Positions 1 through 9,700 of a stretch of DNA of 64,000 nt are shown in pieces. Position numbers and translations under genes: made by a program. The first letter of the stretch is position 1. Every line of letters starts with the position of its first letter. The notes under the pieces are model-generated. The model was not told where the DNA came from, searched no databases, and saw only the letters and a program-made list of their open reading frames with translations. Origin of the DNA: Scenedesmus sp. ARA3 (Eukaryota; Chlorophyta; Chlorophyceae; Sphaeropleales; Scenedesmaceae); NCBI GenBank assembly GCA_004335835.1, contig RWJK01000514.1, positions 94,172 through 158,171 on the forward strand, in the 5' to 3' direction.

Positions 1-276
1 GGGCTGGGCAGCAGCACAGCAGATGCACGGGCAGCTGCCCTGGCTGCTGACTGACTGTCGATCTTATGTCAGATCCTCTGTCAGGCGGCGGCAGGCTGTT
101 TGTTTGGCATGTATGAGGGTGCCGATTGAGTGGGATCATCATATAGGGTGGCTGGAGCCTGCAGCCGTGCAGGTTGCGCCGTGTTTGCTGGCTAGTGAGG
201 GACAGCATAAGCGCTGGGCCAAGGTCTGAACTGTTAACGCCTGACCTCTGCTGCGCGTGTGCTATTTCTACCGTAG

Positions 277-451
277 GTGACTGTGGCGAAGCAGGTGCTG
301 CCGCCTGAGCGGCGCCACTTGGACGTGGTGGTGCTGCCAAGTCCTCACCGCTGCCTGCTGTTGATGTGTGTGTGCTGCTGCTGCCGCGTCAGGTGACTGT
401 GGCGAAGCAGGTGCTGCCGGCTGAGCGGCGCCACTTTGACGTGGTGGTGGC
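277..451 (+). repeat. Tandem duplication of an exon 5' edge
   Basis: About 59 bases starting GTGACTGTGGCGAAGCAGG occur at 277 and again at 393, a spacing of 116, with only a few differences. Both copies directly follow an AG acceptor. A second short duplication repeats the stop-codon region (CTGGTCAGCATACGCT at 490 and 550). Confidence 0.85.
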
Positions 452-512
452 CTGCGAGGATGAGGAGGGCGAGGACCTGGACGTGCCGCTGGTCAGCATA
501 CGCTACAAGTAG
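393..512 (+). CDS. Terminal coding exon of an unrecognised gene (partial)
   Basis: This is a 40-codon open exon that follows a good acceptor (CTGCCGCGTCAG) and ends at TAG 510-512. It encodes a conserved-looking acidic C-terminus (VTVAKQVLPAERRHFDVVV, then CEDEEGEDLDVPLVSIRYK). I do not recognise the family, and the upstream exons lie outside the window or cannot be assigned in bases 1-276. A near copy of the exon start, with its own acceptor, sits at 277-335. That copy would run in frame to a stop soon after, so I take 393 as the functional exon. The last 26 bases around the stop are copied again at 549-574. A tail exon is fairly likely; its function is unknown. Confidence 0.5.
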   Translation: MTVAKQVLPAERRHFDVVVACEDEEGEDLDVPLVSIRYK

Positions 513-574
513 GCCGGCGGCGCGGCTGCTGCTGCTGCTGTGGCGGCGCTGGTCAGCATACGCTGCGTGTAGGC

Positions 575-1967
575 TTTAACAGCAGGCGGGCCACTGCTGC
601 TGCTGCTGCTGCGGACGGCCTGACACGAGCCTTCCCGAGCAAGGGCGGCTGGCACATAAGCAGCTGGCACGTGCTGAGCTTGGGAGCTCTCCTGGAGGGC
701 TTGCAGCAGCATGATCAGCCCGGCATGAAGCGGCTGTTGGTGTGGTGGAGCATGCTGCGCACATGTCGTGCAGCGGCAGCAGCAGTAGGCTGATAGTGTG
801 GTGTTGGCTGGTAGTAGAAGGAAGGCTTGCAGGGTGGCACGGTGGCCGGGTATGGAACCGGTGCAGGCGCCACTGGCAGTGCTGATGGCACCAGCACTGG
901 CTGAGCTGCCTCGCTGCAGGGGTGGTCTTTCGATTTGGGCTGATGGCGCCGCTGCTTTGGCGCAGTGTAACATCAACAGATTCCCAACAGACAAGGCTTG
1001 TGGTACGTGGTCTGCAGAGGTTACGGGTGCAACCTGCATGCAGCCATTGGCAGGGTACTAGCAGGGCTAGCGCTGTGCACAGCGCGTTTGTGTCGGACAC
1101 ACCTCCTATTGCAGAGTTACACCTCTGTGACTTCCAGCTAGACCCTATGCTGCGCTGGGATATCAGTACAACTCCTGCAAAGGCCTTGATCACAGTTTCA
1201 AACAACATCATGACGCCATGCTGTCAATTACGGATGGCATTTCGTGCAAAGCGCCTGACGCAAGGTCATTCTGCATCACGCCTGCCAGCTGAGCTTCATT
1301 GAAGCAGAGCATGAAAGCCTGCACACATATGATCTGTAAACCTTCACACAAGCGGCCATCATATGCATCACCATATCGATATGACAATTGAGCTTTGGCA
1401 TTGCTGCCATCTGGCAGCCTGCATGTCACCGCATGCCCAGGATGCAGCCCCGTCACCAGGCAGACCTGATGCGCTACGCTGACACAGGTGATGATGCGGC
1501 ACAAAGGTGCCCTTCTGACACACAGCACACTGTGCACTTCAATTCTTCCGACACATTTGATTGCGTGCGTCAGTGCATGCAGAGCTCCTGCAGCCTCCAC
1601 CATTACTGTTCTTCAGCGTAAATTTGTCAGGAGTGCCAGTGACGCACATCACAGATGCTGGCAGCTGTGTGGCAAACCACTTCTGCTGTGAAATCAGCAG
1701 AGTGCCACAGGCCCGGGCCTTTTGCTGCCTGCCTGTCAGGCGTTCGGGCCTGCTGTGCGCAGAGAGCACCACTACTGTGACAATGTTCCATAAGCTGGTG
1801 TCACATATTTGCTTGAGAACGCTATGCAGGCCTCACTGCTGCTGGTTCCTCCGCGCACACAGAGCCATTGGCCGCTGCTTCTACCCTTGCTGCACAGGCC
1901 TCTCCATCAGTTCAAAAGATCAAAGTGCTGCAGCCGCAGCATGCCTGTTGCCTCCCGCCAGACGCAG

Positions 1968-2006
<39 letters not shown>

Positions 2007-2028
2007 GAGTCCTGCTAGCCGCCGCTGC
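575..2028. other. Intergenic, no supported gene
   Basis: This lies between the tail exon at 512 and the end of the coiled-coil gene at 2029. Open frames here overlap one another on both strands, lack conserved motifs, and have no coherent splice structure. A CTG tract sits at about 1972-2007, just past the stop codon of the minus-strand gene. Nothing else was seen. Confidence 0.6.
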
Positions 2029-3082
2029 TCAGCTGCTGGCGGGCGCGGCCTGTGCGTCTGCCTGCCGCAACGAGCGCACCAGGTGCAGGATGCGGTACTG
2101 CGCCTTGGAGGCCTCAGCCTCTGCCACCTTTGCTGCCTTCACAGCCTGCAGGACGGCAGTACAGATTGAAGCTGAGGTGTCACATGCACACGACGCGTTG
2201 CATACGGGTGCGTGGCGCGGTGTATGAAGTCAGTTGCATGCGTACAGTGCTGTATGTTGTTGTTTCATAGTCATGGGAACCGAGCTGGCAGTGTCTGCCA
2301 TGCTGCATCAACAACAAACACTATCGCAGCTGAGGCATACCCGCTGCTGCACATGCACAAGAAAACCTGCTGGCATAGGCACCCTAGTAGAAGTCGACTA
2401 CAACATGTACAGCTGTTGCATGTGCTCTGCCCCCAGCTGTGCTCCAGGCAGTCAGTTGCTGTGGCTGCCTGATGCCTGCCCTGCGCGTGAACTGGCCAGC
2501 AACACCAGCATCACATATGCTTTTACCATGCTTAGAATCGTCCTATTTACATGCCAGCAGGCAAAAGTCAGCTGCGCTGCTGTGCCAGCCCACCTGGTCC
2601 CGCTCTGCCTTGAGCTGCTCGTTCTCTGCCTTGGCGTCAAGCAGCAGGGCGCGCAGCTGCTGCAGGTCAGCTACACTGCTGGAAGACAGGCCGCCGCCAG
2701 CTGCACGCGATGGGCAGCAATACAGCACAGCGTGTGAGCAACGGCAGCAGCAGACCAACAGCCGCACAGAGTGAGATGAAGCTGCGCTTCAAGCTTGCAG
2801 CAGCACCTGCAGATGCCTTGACCAATAAAACGCATCTTCACCAACCAGAGGAGGAAAGAGGTTCGGACAACTTGAATAAATTTGAGCACCACCATGTTGC
2901 TGCCACAGATGGAACTGTGCTGTGCATCAATGCAGTGCCAGCACAGGCTGCACTGGGCCGAATTATATGACAAACTGCCATGTGCAGCAGTAAGCACCTG
3001 TGATCTTGCTCTCTATTTGTGCAAGCCGCGCCTCTGCCTGTGCAGCCTGCTGCACAAGGGCTTGCACCACAGCTGGGTCCAT
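2029..3082 (-). CDS. Small coiled-coil protein with YRIxHLxRSL motif
   Basis: Three exons (3082-2998, 2700-2594, 2145-2029) join in consistent phase to give a 102-residue protein from ATG at 3082 to TGA at 2031-2029. Residues 1-28 (start MDPAVVQALVQQAAQAEA) and 36-64 (ADLQQLRALLLDAKAENEQL) form acidic heptad-like helices typical of a coiled coil. The C-terminus carries KAQYRILHLVRSLRQAD. I have a general impression that short plant and algal proteins share a YRIxHLxR tail, but I cannot name the family or its function. No signal peptide or membrane segment is visible. Introns are 297 and 448 bp with GT-AG ends. Phase agreement across both introns and the good start make the model credible. Confidence 0.78.
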
Positions 3083-3934
3083 GGCTGCAACCGACTCAAG
3101 ATAGCGCACTGCACAGTCTAGTACTGTTGCTGATTCAAGGTGTGCACACGCACAGGCAGCAAGACAGATCGGCCGCTGCAGGCACTACACAAGCAGCAGG
3201 CGTGGTCTGCTGTATGTGCACTGTAACTTGCTGGCTGTTTTTTTATGATGGCAAGCAATCTAAGCAATGTACGCAGTCAGCAACCACCCGGCTGTTGTTC
3301 TTCATCATCACACGAGGTTTGGAAGGGTTTGTTCAGCCAACATCGCACCTTAAGCATGCCCGTTTGCCTCGCAAACATCTTAAGCTTCGGGTTTGTTTCA
3401 CGTTCAAGTTACAGGCGGCACAATAAGGCTTTGACAGACACTCTAGTTCTTGGAGTCCAGTCTCTGAACCGCCTGTGCATCTCATTGCTAAGATTCACTT
3501 TCGAAAAGACATTTCTGTTTGTAATTGCTGGCTATCCGTGGAAGTCGGCTTTCCTTTGGGAAAGTAGGTAGGTAGGTGTTTTGCTTGGAGCCGTTCACTC
3601 CTGTAAGCGAGGCTGCTGGCCCGTGCTTAGGCAGTTGAGGATCCTGAGATGCTTGTTTCATACATCATATGTGCAGGCAGTGATGCATGCAGAGATGTGT
3701 TGCTCTGCTGACCACGCTGCGAACCTGCACACATCAGCTGCACCTGCGTCACAACGGTGCTGGACGGGGTTGTGTAGGATAGCAGTGTTGCCAAGTAAAC
3801 CCGAGCAGCCGAATGTTGCCGAACTGGCCAGACTTGCTGTTTCATCTCTGACATCACACCACCCTGGTGCTGTGCAGGGCTGCCACAGCAGGAGGACGGC
3901 ACCAGTGGGAGTCTGAGGCCTGCCTTCCACGGCT
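3083..3934. other. Divergent intergenic region
   Basis: About 850 bp separate the start codons of the minus-strand coiled-coil gene (3082) and the plus-strand Gln-rich gene (3935). It probably carries both promoters and 5' UTRs. No convincing TATA box or conserved coding segment was found. Confidence 0.5.
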
Positions 3935-4858
3935 ATGGCAGCAGCGTACGCCCTTGCTGGTGACGCCGCAACTGCTCAAGCTACACAGCCCCAGGCAGCA
4001 GCCGCAGCGGCAGCAGCAGCCCATGGCCCTGCGCTGCAGCAGCTGCTGCTGCGTTTTCTGCCATTCCGTGGTGCCAGCAAGGCAGGCGGCAGCACGGCAC
4101 AGCAGCAACAGCAGCACAACCGGCATGCACTGCTGGAGGAGCTGCACCGCAACCCCCTGTGGCGCTTCAGCAGCTTAGATGAGCAGCAGCGGCTGCAGCG
4201 CAATAACTTGGGCAAGGCCCTGCCACAGCAAGCACACGACGCTCTGCTGGACTATGTGCGCATGGCAGCAGATGCCGAGCAGCAGCAGCGGCAGGGCCAC
4301 AGGCAGCGTGGGCAGCGGTCAGCAGCAGATGCTGCGGCTGAGCTGCATGCGCTGTATGCGCTGGCAGTGGTGCATGTAGCATCCCAGCAGCAGCCACAGC
4401 CGCACAAAGACCATGCCAACAGGCAAGGCAGCTTTGACGGCGGTCACCACAGCAGGTCGCTAGATGACAACGAGTTTGTGGACCTGCTGAAAGCTTATGT
4501 GTCGCTTGATGAGGCAGCCAACAGCAGCAAGCAGCAGCACAGTGAGCAGCACCAGGACAGCAGCGGCGGACAGCAGCATCAGGCTACGGCAGCAGCAGTG
4601 CACGCGCTGTACGCGTTTGCTCAGCTGGCAGATTCTGTGCAGCAAAAGCAGGCAGCGCCCGGCGAGCTGCAGGCACACAGGAGCGTGTCGGAGCCAGCAG
4701 CAGCCATCGGAAGCGCACCTGTTGCGCAGCGCAGCAAGCAGCCCGGCAGTGCACCGGGCTGGGCTGATGACAGCAGCAGCAGCAGCAGCAACATAGGCGG
4801 CCAGCATGACCTGCAGGTGCTGCTGAAGCTGGCACAGCTGAGCACGCAGCAGCAGTGA
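3935..4858 (+). CDS. Gln/Ala-rich protein with repeated short amphipathic helices
   Basis: This is an intronless 307-codon frame from ATG 3935 to TGA 4858. An Ala-rich start (residues 1-30) is followed by HALLEELHRNPLWRFSSLDE (64-83) and then five spaced helix-like units, each ending in a Gln-rich spacer: 101-117 (HDALLDYVRMAADAEQQ), 138-153 (HALYALAVVHVASQQQ), 181-200 (FVDLLKAYVSLDEAA), 222-238 (VHALYAFAQLADSVQQK) and 292-307 (LQVLLKLAQLSTQQQ). The shared pattern is roughly aLLxaYaxLAxxxxQQ. The C-terminal third is Ser/Gln-rich and disordered. No enzyme motif or targeting signal is clear. I do not recognise the family; a scaffold or RNA/protein-binding role would be a guess. The regular helix units, GC-rich third positions and lack of stops support a real gene. 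An unseen 5' exon cannot be excluded. Confidence 0.68.
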   Translation: MAAAYALAGDAATAQATQPQAAAAAAAAAHGPALQQLLLRFLPFRGASKAGGSTAQQQQQHNRHALLEELHRNPLWRFSSLDEQQRLQRNNLGKALPQQAHDALLDYVRMAADAEQQQRQGHRQRGQRSAADAAAELHALYALAVVHVASQQQPQPHKDHANRQGSFDGGHHSRSLDDNEFVDLLKAYVSLDEAANSSKQQHSEQHQDSSGGQQHQATAAAVHALYAFAQLADSVQQKQAAPGELQAHRSVSEPAAAIGSAPVAQRSKQPGSAPGWADDSSSSSSNIGGQHDLQVLLKLAQLSTQQQ

Positions 4859-6718
4859 CAGACCAGCAACACGGAGCTGGCGGGGCACAGGGTGTAGGGT
4901 TGACTCATAGTTTGGCCAGGAGGGGTGCTGCTTGCTGATAATGCTGCTTGTTTTGTGGACGTTTGGTGGCCCTGTGGCCTGCAGAGGGATGCTGCGACAG
5001 GTGGCTCATGGGAGCTGTGTCTTGCACCCAACGAAAAGCAGCATCGGGTCTCGGGTCTTCACTGCACTGAGCGAGGGTGGACCAGTGACACAGGACTTTG
5101 ACCTGCCTTCCAGCATCTCATCAACCTGATCACCTATGACAGCAGAGGGAACATATGTTTTGAGCATGATTGTGGGGTCTGGTATTGCCTTGGTGCAGCA
5201 AAGATGGTGGTGTGCGCTGCGCCCTGCCATCAGGCGGCTGCCCAGCTTCCTATCACAGAGCACACTGCACCTGTCGGCGTGTGCGCGTCAGATACATTTG
5301 CACTCGCTGGTTTTGTTTGTGTGGACGCAGCTTGCTGTCTTTGCGGCGTTGCTGAAGGGTTGTTTGCCTGGCATTGCGTCATCTGTGCAACACAATGCTC
5401 CATGATGTTGTCTTTAGTGATCAGCAGTGAGCACCTGGACTGCCTAGCGCAGTGTGGATGCTGGGCAGGCACAGTTACCATGCTTTCAAGTTTGGAGGGG
5501 TGTGTGTCAGCCATCTTGTGACGCTGCCTAGCGCAGTGTGTGACGCTCCAGCCAGCGGCAGCCCTGGGCATCCAGGCTGCTGTGCAGGCGCAGAGTAGGG
5601 GTGAGGGTTGCAAAGGGTGGCCTCGTGCCTTTCTTCAGCTAGAGCAGCAGTAGGAAGCAAGTTGTCACTACAGGGAGAGGGGTCAAGCACTCGTGGTCTC
5701 ACGCTGTGGTCTGCTTCATATGATATGGCCAGTTACACCAAAGCACGTCATGTGGCAGACTGTGAGCGGAGTGTCGGTGTCTGCTTGTTGTACATCTACG
5801 GCCATGTTTGCATGCCAGCAATCCTGCATGTGCTTATCGCGGGGTGACAGCTGTTGGCCAACAACAGCTGTGGTGATGCTTGCAATCTGGCCTCTGTATT
5901 TGTTGGTTTGGGTGTAGAATACCAGTGTTTGTTGTGGGTGTCATTTACTATGCAGGGCTGTGTGATGGTACTTGTGCATTGATTTTGCTGTCGCGATGTG
6001 GCATGTGTGGAAGCTGTAGGGTCCCTCCAGAGAGGTATGCGCCCTCTGGCAGCCCCCTGCACCCTAGGGTGTATGCACACCACCGTGACGGAGAGCAAGG
6101 TAGGCCTACCTTGCTCTCCGTGTTGTGGATACACACCAACTGCAATGTGCTGTGATTGGTTGGGTATTGTTGCGCAGAAACAGGCCTGCCCTAGGGCAGT
6201 CGTGTGTACAACAAATGGTGTAACAGGCTGTTCTCTCAAATGATGATCAGGCTGCTGGTGATGTGCAAGGAGTTGAGATGATCTACTGACAGTAGGCAGG
6301 CAGCTGACTCACAGCAGCAGGAACGCTCCTCATTGCACTGAGAAAAAGCAAAGTACAGCAGTCACGGTGACCTTGACAGGCATCAAATCCTTACACCGTG
6401 ACAGGACACAGCACTGCACCATTTTTTAGGCCGCCCACAACCTGAAATCTACCGCTTAGCTTCAATTGCCTGTAATAACATGTTGAACAGGCACCATAAT
6501 GCCTGCAGCTCATCAGTCGTTCAACTCAGGGACAAGACCTGGCATGTGCCGCCTGCAGTGCTCTCTGGTGTGTTTCTCGCCAAAGGCAACACACCTGCCT
6601 AGTATACTTGCCAGCACCAGGCAGCCACGACCCTTGATCAAGGGTTATTCACCAGCGCAGAAACTCTGCTAGAGTTCAACGCACCGCGCTACGCATACGC
6701 TGTACAATGCTACAATGC
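4859..6718. other. Intergenic between convergent genes
   Basis: This is 1.86 kb between the end of the Gln-rich gene and the 3' end of the PRMT gene. No frame shows conserved motifs. It holds the 34-bp palindrome at 6088-6121 and a short repeat (GCCTAGCGCAGTGTG near 5441 and 5526). It probably includes both 3' UTRs. Confidence 0.6.
6088..6121. repeat. 34-bp perfect palindrome
   Basis: The arms are perfectly self-complementary around the centre between 6104 and 6105 (core AAGGTAGGCCTACCTT, outer ACGGAGAGC / GCTCTCCGT). There is no spacer. Flanking sequence (GTGTATGCACACC on the left, GATACACACC on the right) continues as an imperfect inverted repeat, so an extended hairpin is possible. Confidence 0.95.
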
Positions 6719-9700
6719 CTATGACATGAACCTCACCAGCAGGGCCGCTGCATGGTGCGGGTCAGCAGCAGGCTGCCTGGCCAGCACACCACTGACAGCG
6801 GCTGCTGCTGCAACACTCCTGGACTGTGCCTTGGCACTGGCAGCTGCGCTGCGCGTGCTACTGCTTCCTGACTCTTCTACCTCAGGCTCCCCACCCTGCT
6901 GCTCTCCTTTGCCGGCCGCTGCAGCACCTGCTGCTGCTGCTTTGGCACCACTGCTGGCCGCTGCTGCTGCCTCCACGCTGCCCCAAGGCCTCATCGCTAG
7001 CAGGAGTGCAGCAGTAGCCAGCCTGCGGTACTCCAGAGGGTCCTGGGCAGCTGCCTTGGCCAGGCTGGCCTGCAGCGCTGACACAGCATCATACGCAGCC
7101 TTCCATGCAGGGTCCACAAACGGGACTCCTGTAGGCTGGGGCGTACCTGGCACGGCTGCAGCTGGTGTCACCTGGGTAGGCTGCATTATGCTGTTATCAG
7201 CAGCAGTGGCAGCATTGCTGGCATTGACAGCGCAGCTTGTTTGCTGTCTGCCCGAGGCTGAAGGCTGTGGCTGTGCTGCAGTGCCTGCAATGCTGAAGCT
7301 GATGGCGTAGGTGTCATGGCTGGCAGTCAGTGCCAGGCGCTGCCCAGGATGCACGCGGTGCTCAGGCAGCAGCTGCACGGCCTGCAGGGCAGCAGGCAGC
7401 AGCACGCTTAGGTGAAAAATGTGTTGTGCATGTGCTTTAGCGCCACGCTTCAGCTGCTGCAGGCCTGCTGCAGTGCACCAATTGCCATGGCAAAATCCAC
7501 AAGGAGGGACCCTGCTGCAAGCTTGAATTGCTGCCGTGTGGTCAGCTGTGTATGCTATGTTCATGCCCAGCATGAATGTGTTACATCGCCGACATGCAGC
7601 CGTCCCTGCAGATAGCGCACGCTGCAGTCACAGCAACGGGTGAAAATGTGGCGGATATGGCTACATCATTCTGTGGCACGCATGGCGGTGCTGCCAACAT
7701 GTTGCGCCCTACCTGCTTCCAAGTGGTGTACTGCCCCTGCTGCTGCACATTGATGTAGGGGCTGCTGCTGAGCCATGTCTGCTGGTCCAGTTGCAGCTCA
7801 AACCAAAACGCCACTGCGTTGCACACGCCCGCCGCATGTACAGCAAACTCCAGCTGCTGTGCTGCAGCCTGAAAAGCTGTCAACGGGTCGGGGCAGTTGA
7901 AGTCGAACTCAAAGGCTGGCTGCGGCTGCGCTAGTGGCAGCCAGTGCGGGCCAGCCTCTGCAAAACTGCTGCCAGCAGCACTGCTGCTGCTGCTGCTGCT
8001 GCTGGTGGCGTAGTTGTGCTGGCTTGGTCTGAGGTCAGCTTCGAAATAGTCTGGCTGCCAGGCGTAGCAGCACAAGGGGCTGGGGTCGCAGATGCCCTGC
8101 AGGGCTGGTGCCACCTGGATGTTGTACTGGATGGGCTGGCAGTACACCTGCAGCACGGAGGGAAACACAGCACGGTGGTGCTAACTCTGCTATGATTTTT
8201 GGACAAACAAATGTGTGCATGCACTGGCTGCAGCAAGCATAATATGTAGGCAAAGAGTGGAAGCTAACACCTCAGCAGGCTTACCTTGGCAGCACCTGGC
8301 AGCACCCTGCCGCCTGGGCTCGACAGCAGCTGTGCGCGAGCAGCTGCCACAATGTGCAGTGCTCCCTCTCCAATCAGCCCACAGTCAAACACCTGCGGAG
8401 AACCATGTGCAGCGCAGAGCCTTTCAAATGGACATAATGTTGTTGGCGCTAGCACCTAAACCCAGGCAGGCAGTTTGAAGGCCACAAGTCATGGTTTGGA
8501 GAACTTAACAGCTCTGAGAGCTTGAACTGCGTGTCGATGCCCTGAATATCACATGTAAGGCAGAGAAACCTTGAAGCTGCCGTTGCTTCTGCCCCCCACT
8601 GCTGCAACTCCTCGTCCAAGGCTCTTCAAGGCTGCGGTCTGCTGATCAGGCGATTGTGCGTCGGCTTGATATCGATCTATCCCTCAGGTGCGCAGTGCTG
8701 CTTGTGGTTTGCAACTTCTTACTCGTGCCTCGAGACGCATTGATGGTTTGAACTTGCGGGTGCCTTGATCGGCTATGCGTTTGTCTAAATGTTCTATTGT
8801 TTCCTAAGGTAGTACTTGCAAGTCAGACGTAGCTCACCTCAAACGCCAGCAGATCAGCAGGGCGAGGCATGTCGTGGTGCATTGGTTTGTCACTGCTGCT
8901 CCCTCGGCCTTCCACGGACAGGTGCCTGCCATCCTTGTGTAGCACACTGATCCTGTTGGCGCAGCCATTGAGGGCAACAACCGTTTGAGCTGTCTCTGCC
9001 AGGTGCCTGACACTCTCCACTGCTGTGACCCTGTCTGCACCAGCCCTGAGCAGCAACAACACGAGCATGCACAAAATCAGTTTGTCTTACTGTCTTAGAT
9101 TGTTTCCACCATGCAGGAGCTGTGCAACAGAAGCGGTTGGCAGAGCGCACGTTGCAGAGCAGCTCAGCAATCGGCAGACAGCAACATGGCCTCTCTGTTG
9201 TCCTGCAAGTCTGCGGGAGTGGCACGCAGCTCCCTAGCTGCTGCTAGGCGGGCGATGCCTGCCGTTGGCAACAGGCTGATGCAGCTGGCGCCGCAGCAGC
9301 TGGCGCCGCAGCAGCAGGCGCCACGCAGGCTATTCAACACCAAAGTGCAGGTGGCAAACATGGGAGTGATGCCACCTGGTGAGTGCGGATGGGTGGGCAG
9401 CATCTGTATCGTAGCATGCAGCAGCAGGAGTGATGACATGCAGTGGTGCTTGCCACGTATGGTGCATGCATGTCATGCAAAATCGCTGACATGTCGCATG
9501 CCAAGCGTGTGGTTGGTGCTATTGCTGAAGCTGGCCAGCACAGCCGGCACGCGCATCGCAACTACGCGGTCGCACTCCCTGCCATGTGGTTGACCCTGAC
9601 CTGCTGCTACTGGTGCTGCTTGCTGCTGCGTGTAGGCTATGGTGCCGAGGGTGTGCCGCAGTATGGCGAGCCGCCGGCAGCAGCAGCCGGCCAGGTCGGC

